64,000 nt of DNA from Spirosomataceae bacterium TFI 002 (lineage in GTDB: Bacteria; Bacteroidota; Bacteroidia; Cytophagales; Spirosomataceae), in contig LT907983.1 of assembly GCA_900230115.1 (NCBI GenBank), positions 5,068,774 to 5,132,773 on the forward strand, in the 5' to 3' direction. Positions within the stretch are counted from its first letter, which is position 1. Each line of letters begins with the position of its first letter. The notes under the pieces are model-generated. The model was not told where the DNA came from and did not search any database. It was given only the letters and a program-made list of their open reading frames with translations. The position numbers and the translations under genes are program-made. Positions 28,565 to 36,192 of this stretch are shown piece by piece.

Positions 28565-28614
28565 AAAATCATTAATTACACGATGTTCTTGAGCTGATGT
28601 TATTGTGAACTTTG
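28565..28614 (+). promoter_or_regulatory. Promoter with AAAATC-N6-TACACGAT box, copy 3
   Basis: AAAATC (28565), TACACGAT ending over 28584, and GAACTTTG (TTTG at 28611) repeat the exact spacing of the boxes at 9152 and 27294. It lies in the 96-bp gap before the second fibre-like gene, so that gene has its own copy of the promoter. Confidence 0.6.
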
Positions 28615-28638
28615 GATTATAACTAAACAGTATAATCC

Positions 28639-29658
28639 ATGAAAAATTTAGTCATAATTATTTTTTTAATTTTCTGCACTTCAGAAGTTTTTAGTCAAGT
28701 GTATGTAGGGCCAGAGGAAATTATTAGTCCCGCTATGCCCAAAAAGCAGGCAAAACTTACATCGAGTAATAACAAGCCATACTGGATAGGAGTAGGTGGA
28801 TATCCACATATCCATTTAGATAGTAGTTCAAATCATAAAATCGGAATTGGGGTAGGGCATAAAAGCGGAAATACGTTTTTGCACCAAACAATTTTCACTG
28901 AACATGCAAAAGTACATATCAGGCATGAAGGCGGGCCAGGGAGTGATTTTCAGAATCAAAAAGGGCCTCATTTGTTACTGGATGAATCCACCGCTGATAA
29001 CCCAGCAGTAATTCGATTTAGACAATCAACTTTAGAGACTACCCCTACATCTGGTGGGGCTGAAAAAATGACACCTGGCTTAAGGCATTGGGATATAAGA
29101 GCCTTTGCCAATGGAGAATCGTTAGGACAAGATGAGTTCCGAATTTTAAATTCAGGAGCAACGGAGGATTTGGTCAATATTGATGGTGACGGACAATTTA
29201 CATTTACAGGGGAAGGAAATACTTTAATGGAGTTGAAAGGTCCGGCAAGTAGTGATAATCTAATAAAATTTGAGTTTGGAAAGGCAGGATCAACCAATGG
29301 TGGAAAAATATGGTACAATCCGATAAATAATAGAATCCAATTCTTGACTGGATCAAAACGCTCCTTAGAATTAGATGATGGTCTTGTAAAAATCGGGAGT
29401 GATGTAAAAGCACCCAAAATTAAGACGTGGTTTGAAACTGTTACTACTTCTACAACAGCTGGTGTAGGCCTCAATTATGCATTCTTACCTGCTCCAGAAG
29501 ATAAAATACTTTCCGTGTCGTGTATGATAACAGGCGAAGATGGAGTTACAGGTCAGATTTATGCATTTTCCATAGATGGCACCACTATTAGTTTTGAATC
29601 ATTCGGATCGAATTATTTAGGAAAAGAAATTAGAATGTTTGTAACCTACACTGAATAA
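28639..29658 (+). CDS. Secreted fibre-like protein, paralogue 2
   Basis: This 339-residue protein has a signal peptide (about 1-19) and is a paralogue of the preceding gene product; the first 150 residues align closely (KPYWIG-x-GG, HIHLDSSSNHKIGIGVG, FTEHAKVHIRHEGG, KGPHLLLDESTADN). The C-terminal halves differ more, but both end in a strand with (F/I)-(V/I)-TY-x-E. It lacks the NPTSTLDVHG stalk segment seen in paralogue 1. Surface role is inferred. The LytTR gene follows after 5 bp, so the two are co-transcribed. Confidence 0.82.
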   Translation: MKNLVIIIFLIFCTSEVFSQVYVGPEEIISPAMPKKQAKLTSSNNKPYWIGVGGYPHIHLDSSSNHKIGIGVGHKSGNTFLHQTIFTEHAKVHIRHEGGPGSDFQNQKGPHLLLDESTADNPAVIRFRQSTLETTPTSGGAEKMTPGLRHWDIRAFANGESLGQDEFRILNSGATEDLVNIDGDGQFTFTGEGNTLMELKGPASSDNLIKFEFGKAGSTNGGKIWYNPINNRIQFLTGSKRSLELDDGLVKIGSDVKAPKIKTWFETVTTSTTAGVGLNYAFLPAPEDKILSVSCMITGEDGVTGQIYAFSIDGTTISFESFGSNYLGKEIRMFVTYTE

Positions 29659-29663
29659 ACACC

Positions 29664-30002
29664 ATGAAAACAACAGAAAAAATAAGAATAGGTGGGCATC
29701 AGTTTGCCCACCCTTCTAACATCATGAAATTAGTAGCTTCTGAAAATTACACAACTATTCTTTTCAAAACTGGTAAGAAAATAATGGTAGCAACTACACT
29801 AGGGAAACTACAAGAACGGCTTGCACCCTTTGGTTTTTGCAGACCAAATAGGCAAACAGTCGTCAATATGAATTACATAAGCCAGCTGGTAGAGAAAGAA
29901 AGTGTTCTCACTCTCCGTATGAAGAATAAGGAGAATCTTATTGTTTCTAAGCGTAGGATAAGAAATATGAAAGCTATTTTTTCGGATACAACTATCGGAT
30001 AA
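29664..30002 (+). CDS. Stand-alone LytTR DNA-binding regulator
   Basis: The 112-residue protein is a single LytTR domain, with ENYTTILFKTGKKIMVATTLGKLQERL read as the first half and FCRPNRQTVVNMNYI plus LIVSKRRI as the DNA-binding part. It has no receiver domain. It lies 5 bp after the second fibre-like gene and is most likely on the same transcript, so it may autoregulate the promoters carrying the TACACGAT box. It is closer in sequence to the LytTR protein at 6.9 kb than to the pair at 56 and 62.8 kb. Confidence 0.9.
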   Translation: MKTTEKIRIGGHQFAHPSNIMKLVASENYTTILFKTGKKIMVATTLGKLQERLAPFGFCRPNRQTVVNMNYISQLVEKESVLTLRMKNKENLIVSKRRIRNMKAIFSDTTIG

Positions 30003-30111
30003 GTTGCTCTTTGGGTCATTTATTTAGATCTAAAAATTGCAAACGAGACCTCAACTGGAAATTTTGCTGCTTAAATTCTTTTCTTCACAAAAAGCACTGA
30101 GAAAAAAGAAA

Positions 30112-30180
30112 ATGAAAAAAAAAGCTGCACTTCTGGGTGCTGGAATCAATATTTTAAACAAATATAACCCAATTGGGTGA
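30112..30180 (+). CDS. Possible 22-residue peptide downstream of LytTR gene
   Basis: A short ATG frame encodes a basic start (MKKKAALLGAG) followed by a hydrophobic/amide tail ending in NPIG. It lies 109 bp after the LytTR stop and 47 bp before the ELWxxDGT gene start. Small peptides are sometimes tied to LytTR systems, but there is no direct support that this one is translated. Confidence 0.2.
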   Translation: MKKKAALLGAGINILNKYNPIG

Positions 30181-30227
30181 GGTCAATTTACGATAATGTT
30201 TGGCAGTTTTGGGTAAACTATCATCAC

Positions 30228-31751
30228 ATGATCTTGAATTGGGAAAAATCGAAATCGGCCTTAATATTATTATTGCTATTTGCGTTCAACTTATCGCAAG
30301 CTCAGGTCGTTCTTTTGAAAGATATCAAAACTGGAACCGGACAAAGCTTTATGGAAAAGCCAGTAGTCTTCAATGGGAAGTTATATTTTCAAGCAAGTGG
30401 CGATAATTTTTCACTGTCTGGGATATTTGAAAGTGACGGAACAGCTATAGGCACTACTCTGTTCCATGGAGAACTTTATACCGACGAACTTACTGCTGCC
30501 GCAAGTTTTCTGGCTTGGAGCGGCTCACCGCCATCTGGAACGGGTTCAAGAATATGGAGATCAAACAATGGTGTAGTTGAATACCCAGGTAATACAAATA
30601 ATTTTTGTTCTACTCTTTTTGCCTACCAAAATGAGGTCTTCTTTAATGGTTCTACTTTTTCCAATGGGTCAGAATTATGGAAATTGAAAAGTACGGGTTC
30701 TCCAGAGGCAGTCATAGAATTACCATCATCTAATTCACCTTCTTCCTTAAATCCATCACGATTTACGAATCATACTGACGGTTCTTTCTATTTTTTATCA
30801 TGGAGAATCAATGGATCTTGTTCCCTGTGGCGTTCGTCGGGAGAAACAGCCAATACTTTTAAAATCATAGATTGTCCTTATACGAACGAAATATTCTCAG
30901 CTGGTAATTATATCTATTTCTTTACAAGAGATGAAGCACCTTTAAACTCAGGTCTTAAACAGCTCTGGGTATCTGATGGCACCAATGCTGGGACTCATGA
31001 GATCATGGATTTTGGTGCAGGTTACCCTGTGACCACTCAATATGCTGAATTAAATGGAAAATTCTACTTTTTTGCTCCTGAACCTGATAATTCTTATGAA
31101 TTATGGGAGTCCGACGGAACTGCAATAGGAACTTTTCCAGTAAGCAATATTGATATAGATGGGGGATTTCCTACTTTTCTTGGCAAAGTTGGCAATGAAT
31201 TGTTTTTCAGTGCTGCCAATTCAAGCTTAGGACCCGTACTGTATAAGTTCAATCATCTTTCAAGTACTGTTACTTTATTAAAAGATATCAATACAGTTTC
31301 TACTACTAGCGGTGATATGGGAGTTGGAGTTCAATTTCTAAATAAACTTTACTTTACAGCCGACGATGGTATAAATGGAATAGAACTATGGCGTACTGAT
31401 GGCTCCAGTTCAGGAACCGAGTTAGTTGCTGACATAAACCCATCCGGTAATTCAGAAATTAATCACCTAACAGTTTTGGGCAAGCGTTTGATTTTTGTCG
31501 CGTATGACCCCATTTATGGATATGAGCCCAGAGTTTATACGGATCCAATGGATCCTCCTTGTCCCTCGACATTGGCTTTATCGGGTTTAAGTACCCAAAT
31601 GATATATGAAGCAGCATTGTCTATAGAAAGTACGCAAGAAGTTCCTGTTAGCTTTAATTCAAATTATTATTCACCCTCTATTCTTCTCAATCCAGGTTTC
31701 GTCACAAATAATATGGCAGTTTTTAGAGCGGAACCGCTAGGCTGCGATTAA
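30228..31751 (+). CDS. Secreted ELWxxDGT-repeat protein with cysteine-bracketed C-terminal domain
   Basis: The ATG giving MILNWEKSKSALILLLLFAF was chosen over an upstream GTG because it starts directly at the signal peptide. The 507-residue protein has repeated beta-propeller-like units with the hallmark ELW-x-x-DGT-x-x-GT: QLWVSDGTNAGT, ELWESDGTAIGT and ELWRTDGSSSGT, with degenerate ones before. The final 65 residues have cysteines at each end and a Y-x-x-x-S-I-L-L-N-P-G-F core, ending in GCD, as in three other secreted proteins here. Function unknown; surface-exposed or secreted. Confidence 0.87.
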   Translation: MILNWEKSKSALILLLLFAFNLSQAQVVLLKDIKTGTGQSFMEKPVVFNGKLYFQASGDNFSLSGIFESDGTAIGTTLFHGELYTDELTAAASFLAWSGSPPSGTGSRIWRSNNGVVEYPGNTNNFCSTLFAYQNEVFFNGSTFSNGSELWKLKSTGSPEAVIELPSSNSPSSLNPSRFTNHTDGSFYFLSWRINGSCSLWRSSGETANTFKIIDCPYTNEIFSAGNYIYFFTRDEAPLNSGLKQLWVSDGTNAGTHEIMDFGAGYPVTTQYAELNGKFYFFAPEPDNSYELWESDGTAIGTFPVSNIDIDGGFPTFLGKVGNELFFSAANSSLGPVLYKFNHLSSTVTLLKDINTVSTTSGDMGVGVQFLNKLYFTADDGINGIELWRTDGSSSGTELVADINPSGNSEINHLTVLGKRLIFVAYDPIYGYEPRVYTDPMDPPCPSTLALSGLSTQMIYEAALSIESTQEVPVSFNSNYYSPSILLNPGFVTNNMAVFRAEPLGCD

Positions 31752-31876
31752 CGCATTTAAAATGATCCTAATCACCTATAATTCAAAGCCAATATCACCC
31801 AAAAACCGAGACTACAGTTTGATATAAAAAAACAACTTTAATTCATATACATCAAAAAAATATAATACCTTCTTAT

Positions 31877-32062
31877 CTATAATTGCAATGCGATTTTTGC
31901 ATTATCCATAATCTGAACACCGGGGTCATTAGCATCTAATAGTGATTCCTCCGTCAAAGACCAAGAATTGTTAAAGTCAGATTTGTTAGAGGTAAGCAAT
32001 AGATTGGAATTGGTTAATGGTGCAATAAAGTCTCCGATAAAGATAATGAGTTTTCGAATCAT
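31877..32062 (-). CDS. Small hypothetical protein, doubtful
   Basis: A 61-codon frame with a hydrophobic start (MIRKLIIFIGDFIAP) and a polar C-terminus lies alone in the 425-bp gap between the ELWxxDGT gene and the RES toxin gene. No family was recognised. The composition is protein-like but there is no other support; the rest of the gap shows nothing clear. Confidence 0.3.
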   Translation of the reverse strand: MIRKLIIFIGDFIAPLTNSNLLLTSNKSDFNNSWSLTEESLLDANDPGVQIMDNAKIALQL

Positions 32063-32176
32063 TTATTGAGTGATGTTTTATGTAAAAACATTCAACTTAA
32101 CGCTAAATTAAACTCTCTGGATAAAGGAGGATTAGGATCGAATTAGTTAATACAAAGTCTTAAAATAGCGGCTCAA

Positions 32177-32602
32177 TCAAACCAGTCTACTATCAATCAC
32201 CAATTTTTTGGTTTCTATAATTGTGATACTTGATGCAAGTTCATGTATGGGATTGATAATTAAATTTCTTTCTTCTGGAAAAATAATGCTAGGTACATCA
32301 AAATAAAGATGCTCTTTTGCTTTCAGAATTTCGTTTCCTTTGGAACGAGCATCATCTAAAGTTTCAAATATTGGGTACTTGTTTATGGGTTCAGGTATTT
32401 CAATCGAAATAACTTTGTACTCAGCTTGAGAGACGAGTTCTAATGGTAAGTGTGCAATTAGTTCAAGAAAAGCCAAGGATCTATGAGTAGATGTATAAAG
32501 TGCATATATCCCTTCTGAATTCCATCGGCCACCAAAAAGGAATGAGCCCCTTCCACTTAGATCTTCTGCATATTCACTTTTTGCGATGCGGTAAACTATC
32601 AT
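32177..32602 (-). CDS. RES-domain toxin (NAD+-degrading family)
   Basis: The 141-residue protein is a RES domain: MIVYRI at the start, the G-G-R-W-N-S-E-G-I-Y-A-L-Y-T signature with Arg26 and Tyr33, and SLAFLELIAHLP containing the conserved Glu47. Characterised RES toxins degrade NAD+ and stop growth of the host cell. Its start overlaps the stop of the antitoxin gene by 4 bp, so it is translated from the same message. All key residues appear present, so the toxin is probably functional. Confidence 0.92.
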   Translation of the reverse strand: MIVYRIAKSEYAEDLSGRGSFLFGGRWNSEGIYALYTSTHRSLAFLELIAHLPLELVSQAEYKVISIEIPEPINKYPIFETLDDARSKGNEILKAKEHLYFDVPSIIFPEERNLIINPIHELASSITIIETKKLVIDSRLV

Positions 32603-33075
32603 GTGTACACTCCGTGCTCTATACGACCTAGAATTTTATAGAGAATGTTGAGACCAAAAGTTGTGTCTAAAAAATCCATAGGTTTTTTAAACTGTAAGGC
32701 CATTAATGGGCTTTGCAACCATATCGCAAGTGCCTCTTGCCCACCAAGCACTCGAGTACCTTGTTTAGCAAATGCAGTGAGCTCCATTACTCGCTCTGAT
32801 TTAGAAATATCTAAAAGTTCGTCATCATCTTTGCGTTGTAGGTTTCTTAAGCTGCTATGGAGGCATTCGCTTATTTTCTCTTGAGTAAGTCCCAAATACT
32901 CAGAAAGGACTTTAATGCTAGATTTCTCAACACCTTGCCTAGTTACTTTCATAAAGGCAGTATCATCAGACTCAAACGCGGTGTTTCCATATAGAATTCC
33001 AAGGAAAGGGCTTGGTCTATGATAGGCTACAAGCGGCTCTTCTAATGTATGTTTGTTTGACTTCTTACTTCCCAT
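32599..33075 (-). CDS. Xre/MbcA/ParS-type antitoxin of RES toxin
   Basis: With the ATG at MGSKKSNKH the protein has 158 residues; a longer reading frame would run into the cytochrome gene. The middle (about 65-95) is a helix-turn-helix part with SEYLGLTQEKISECLH. The C-terminal 55 residues have the DUF2384 pattern: VLGGQEALAIWLQSPLMAL and a LDTTFGLNILYKILGRIEHGVYT end. It binds and neutralises the downstream RES toxin and probably represses the operon. Antitoxin first, toxin second is the normal order for this family. Confidence 0.92.
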   Translation of the reverse strand: MGSKKSNKHTLEEPLVAYHRPSPFLGILYGNTAFESDDTAFMKVTRQGVEKSSIKVLSEYLGLTQEKISECLHSSLRNLQRKDDDELLDISKSERVMELTAFAKQGTRVLGGQEALAIWLQSPLMALQFKKPMDFLDTTFGLNILYKILGRIEHGVYT

Positions 33076-33124
33076 ACTCAAATATACGACAATTTGTGTT
33101 ATTTTTAAACAATATGTCGCATTT

Positions 33125-34216
33125 CTATTTTTTAACCTCTTCCATTCCATTAATCCATTCTTTTACTAAAGCTACTCCTTCAGTATGAATTGACACTCTG
33201 CCAATTTCTGGCATCATTACTCCTGGATTCACAGAATTCATGCGGTAAGCAATAATTGATTCTTCCCCATGTCCTGGAAAAATTGCGAATTTATGTTCAC
33301 CAGCTCCTATTCCAGCTGCAACGGGAGATTTTAAAACACCCCAATGAAATGGGTCATTTTCCTCGTAGTTTAAATACAATCCAGATGTGGATGCGGGACC
33401 TTGAAGGTTGTGGCAGTGACTACAATTAGCGTCTAAGTAAGACCTAGCTCTGTCACCTTTACTAGATTTATCGTTATCCATTGCGAATAAAGTAGGGTAG
33501 GAGTCCCCTTTATTATATCCTTTCAAATAACCCATTGAAGTCCACTTTTCTAATTGGTTCATTTTTGTTCCATCTGAATAAGTTAGCTCATTATTGAGCT
33601 GCTTTATTTTAGGCCCAATTGGTTTAAATTCATCATTTTGGTTATGACAGCTTTTACATTGATTTTTGTTAGGCATGGCATATTTAATGTCGTGATCACC
33701 TTTTTCATCTTTCCAATGAACATCATAAATACCTCCTGTTACTTTATACTTTGCATCAGTTTGCTCATCGTTCCATACATATGGAAATGCCTTCCAGCCG
33801 TCTTCCATTTTAACCAAAAGTCTGGTTTCTATTATTCTTCGTTCTCCTTCTGGTTTAGAAAAATCAGATGGGTAGTAGAAATTTTTGACCAAAATAGACT
33901 TATTAGGAAAGTTAAAAGGCTCATTTGGTTGCGAAATGTCCATTTCTGCCGCAGTACCTTCTGGCATCCAAATAAATCTAGATTTTTTGGCATAATCTGT
34001 AAAAAGTGGTGAAATGGGTTCATACTCCAATACACCGTCATTGGCAGTAAGTTGTTTTAATTCTCCTTTAAGTAACCCATATTCCGATAAAGTTTTTAAA
34101 GGAAATAATGCAAAATCCAATTGAGATGGATGTACTTCTTTTTTATTCACAAAACATGATGTGATATAAACACTTCCTACAAATAAAACTAAACACAGAA
34201 CCAGAGCTTTTCTCAT
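33125..34216 (-). CDS. Diheme c-type cytochrome of the SO2930/HNE_0200 family
   Basis: The 363-residue protein has a lipoprotein-type signal (cysteine at about 21) and two heme sites, C-K-S-C-H near 187 and C-S-H-C-H near 267. It also has the family segments YEPISPLFTDYA, FIWMPEGT and PGVMMPEIGR. This family is known to occur as a linked pair with a parallel beta-helix protein of unknown role; the partner gene lies directly upstream with a 4-bp overlap. It acts outside the cytoplasmic membrane. The oxidised substrate is unknown. Confidence 0.9.
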   Translation of the reverse strand: MRKALVLCLVLFVGSVYITSCFVNKKEVHPSQLDFALFPLKTLSEYGLLKGELKQLTANDGVLEYEPISPLFTDYAKKSRFIWMPEGTAAEMDISQPNEPFNFPNKSILVKNFYYPSDFSKPEGERRIIETRLLVKMEDGWKAFPYVWNDEQTDAKYKVTGGIYDVHWKDEKGDHDIKYAMPNKNQCKSCHNQNDEFKPIGPKIKQLNNELTYSDGTKMNQLEKWTSMGYLKGYNKGDSYPTLFAMDNDKSSKGDRARSYLDANCSHCHNLQGPASTSGLYLNYEENDPFHWGVLKSPVAAGIGAGEHKFAIFPGHGEESIIAYRMNSVNPGVMMPEIGRVSIHTEGVALVKEWINGMEEVKK

Positions 34217-35472
34217 ATTTTAATTTTCGAAACGTTTGTTTTAACTGCTATACTACAATTGAAATTTTCAACATCATTTGCGACTTTTATCCCTGAAATA
34301 TTTCCATCAGCTGGGATTACAAGTCTTGAAAATCTTAAATCAGAAAGTGATTCTTTGATACAAATGTTCATAGGGTTTTTTGATGCATCCCCCTCTGTGA
34401 TACCATCGTATAGAATATCTTGGGTTTTAAAGCATTTTGCAGCGATCAATTTTCCCAAATCTTTACTTACATCAGGTACTCCAAATTTCCTTTCATAGGT
34501 ATTGTCGTGAATTGAAATGTTTTTAACGTAAGGACTCCAGCCTTCGTGTGTTGGTATAGGTAAATCAGTAATGTGATAGCTCGCGATAGAAACTGAAGAA
34601 GTTTTGTGATTCAATATCTGATTGTTGAATACTTCAACGCTGTCACCAGCAAAAATTACAACGCCACTACCTGGAGGAATCATAGAAATGGGGTTTCCAT
34701 TTTCACTTGCTTCTCCCAAAGCAAAATTATCATGGTTGTTTTCTTCTATTTTGTTGTTGTAAATCTTGGTATTTTTGCCCCATGGTTTTGGCAAACCTGG
34801 TAGGTTGAAAACTAAAATTCCAGCAGTATTATTGAAAGCATGATTGTCATAAACTTCAGCATTATCCGAGTTTTCGATTTCAATACCTGCTACATTTTCA
34901 AAAACATAATTGTTCCTAACAATAATGTTTTTAGACTGGCCAACGTATATTCCTGCATCTCTACTATGCGAAACTTCACAATTCTCAATTAATACGTCTT
35001 CACACTGAACGGGATAAATTCCGTATGTTCCGCTTTTGGCAAGATCCGAGTGCGACCAAGTTGTGTTTACGTCTCTAAATGTTAAACCCTTACAATGTTG
35101 CGTTTTGATATCATCTCCTGGTGCGTCTATTACAGTGAATCCTTCTAATGTAATGTTATTACCAGCTACTTTCATTCCCTCGCCACCTGTACTGAGGTTC
35201 TTGAAAGATAAAATGCTCTTTCGCATTCCAGCTCCTTTTACTGTAACATCATTGACAGCATCAAGAATGAGTTGAGTATTCAGCTCAAAATATCCTTCGG
35301 GAATACTTACTGTACTTCCGTCCTCAGCTTCAATAAATGCGGCAACCAAAGCTTCAACTTCTTCTTCATTGGCAACCCTAAGGTCCGCTGTGTCTACTGA
35401 CTTTGTATTTGAATTACTGGAACATGAAAAAAACAATATTCCTAGAGAAAGGATTAACAAACTGATTCGCAT
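34213..35472 (-). CDS. Parallel beta-helix lipoprotein, partner of diheme cytochrome
   Basis: The 419-residue lipoprotein (signal LGILFFSC, Cys17) is a right-handed parallel beta-helix with repeats such as NITLEGFTVIDAPGDDI, DVLIENCEVSHSRDAGIYVGQSKN (read as two pieces) and NIIVRNNYVFENVAGIEIENSDN (read as two pieces). It matches the beta-helix half of the two-gene cytochrome/beta-helix pair seen in diverse bacteria. The start of the cytochrome gene overlaps its stop by 4 bp, which implies translational coupling. Its ligand is unknown; the fold suggests a polysaccharide. Confidence 0.9.
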   Translation of the reverse strand: MRISLLILSLGILFFSCSSNSNTKSVDTADLRVANEEEVEALVAAFIEAEDGSTVSIPEGYFELNTQLILDAVNDVTVKGAGMRKSILSFKNLSTGGEGMKVAGNNITLEGFTVIDAPGDDIKTQHCKGLTFRDVNTTWSHSDLAKSGTYGIYPVQCEDVLIENCEVSHSRDAGIYVGQSKNIIVRNNYVFENVAGIEIENSDNAEVYDNHAFNNTAGILVFNLPGLPKPWGKNTKIYNNKIEENNHDNFALGEASENGNPISMIPPGSGVVIFAGDSVEVFNNQILNHKTSSVSIASYHITDLPIPTHEGWSPYVKNISIHDNTYERKFGVPDVSKDLGKLIAAKCFKTQDILYDGITEGDASKNPMNICIKESLSDLRFSRLVIPADGNISGIKVANDVENFNCSIAVKTNVSKIKI

Positions 35473-35582
35473 AATATGTTTCGATTAGGGTTAAAAGAGT
35501 CCAAAATTAGAAAATATTGAACAAGATTAATTTGACAAATGTCAAAAAACGAATCTGATGCTAAATATGAATATGTGCTACT

Positions 35583-36152
35583 TTACACTTTTTTAGCTCT
35601 AATTCGGCTAAGTGTTTCTATCGAGATGCCTAAAAAACTAGCAATATGACTAACCGAGATACGATTTGACACCTCTGGTTGTGTTTTAATCAATAACTCG
35701 TATCGCTCTGTAGCAGAAAGATGATGAAAGCCATGAGCATATTTCTCACTTTTGATAAAATACTGCTCTACAATGATTCTTCCGAGCCTTTCCATCTCTG
35801 GAAAGAGGTCATACATTTCGAATAAATCATCTCTTTTTAACTGTAATAATGTACAGTCTTCAAGAGCTTGTAAGCCTGTGTAACCTTTCTCCGAGGATAA
35901 AAAACTAGCCAGACAAACTGCTATATCACTTTCAAAGCCGAACCAAGCGGAAATGTCATTTCCTTTTTGATTTACAAAAAACTCTCTTACAGCTCCTGAC
36001 TCAATTATGTAAAGGCTATGTGAGACTTCGTTGGGATGATCAAATATTTCTTTTTTAGAAATAGAAATTGGATGAAGTTTGGAAACTAAATGGTCGACAG
36101 CCTTTTGACTAAGCTTACTTATTTCTTGTAAGTGATTAATGAGCGTTTTCAA
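35583..36152 (-). CDS. Crp/Fnr-type transcriptional regulator
   Basis: The 189-residue protein has an N-terminal cyclic-nucleotide-binding-like beta-barrel (about 20-120) and a C-terminal helix-turn-helix (about 150-187, RISVSHIASFLGISIETLSRIR). The phosphate-binding signature of true cAMP receptors is not evident, as usual for Bacteroidota members. It is divergent from the TonB-dependent receptor gene with only 40 bp between starts, so it probably controls that receptor and itself. Confidence 0.9.
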   Translation of the reverse strand: MKTLINHLQEISKLSQKAVDHLVSKLHPISISKKEIFDHPNEVSHSLYIIESGAVREFFVNQKGNDISAWFGFESDIAVCLASFLSSEKGYTGLQALEDCTLLQLKRDDLFEMYDLFPEMERLGRIIVEQYFIKSEKYAHGFHHLSATERYELLIKTQPEVSNRISVSHIASFLGISIETLSRIRAKKV

Positions 36153-36192
36153 AAATTGCTTTACTTTAGGCTTTTAATCTGCCCCTAAACTT

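Noticed and set aside
28968-29474. 168-codon antisense frame over the second fibre-like gene
   Set aside because: The paralogous forward gene is clearly the real one, with signal peptide and conserved blocks; the antisense product has no recognisable features.
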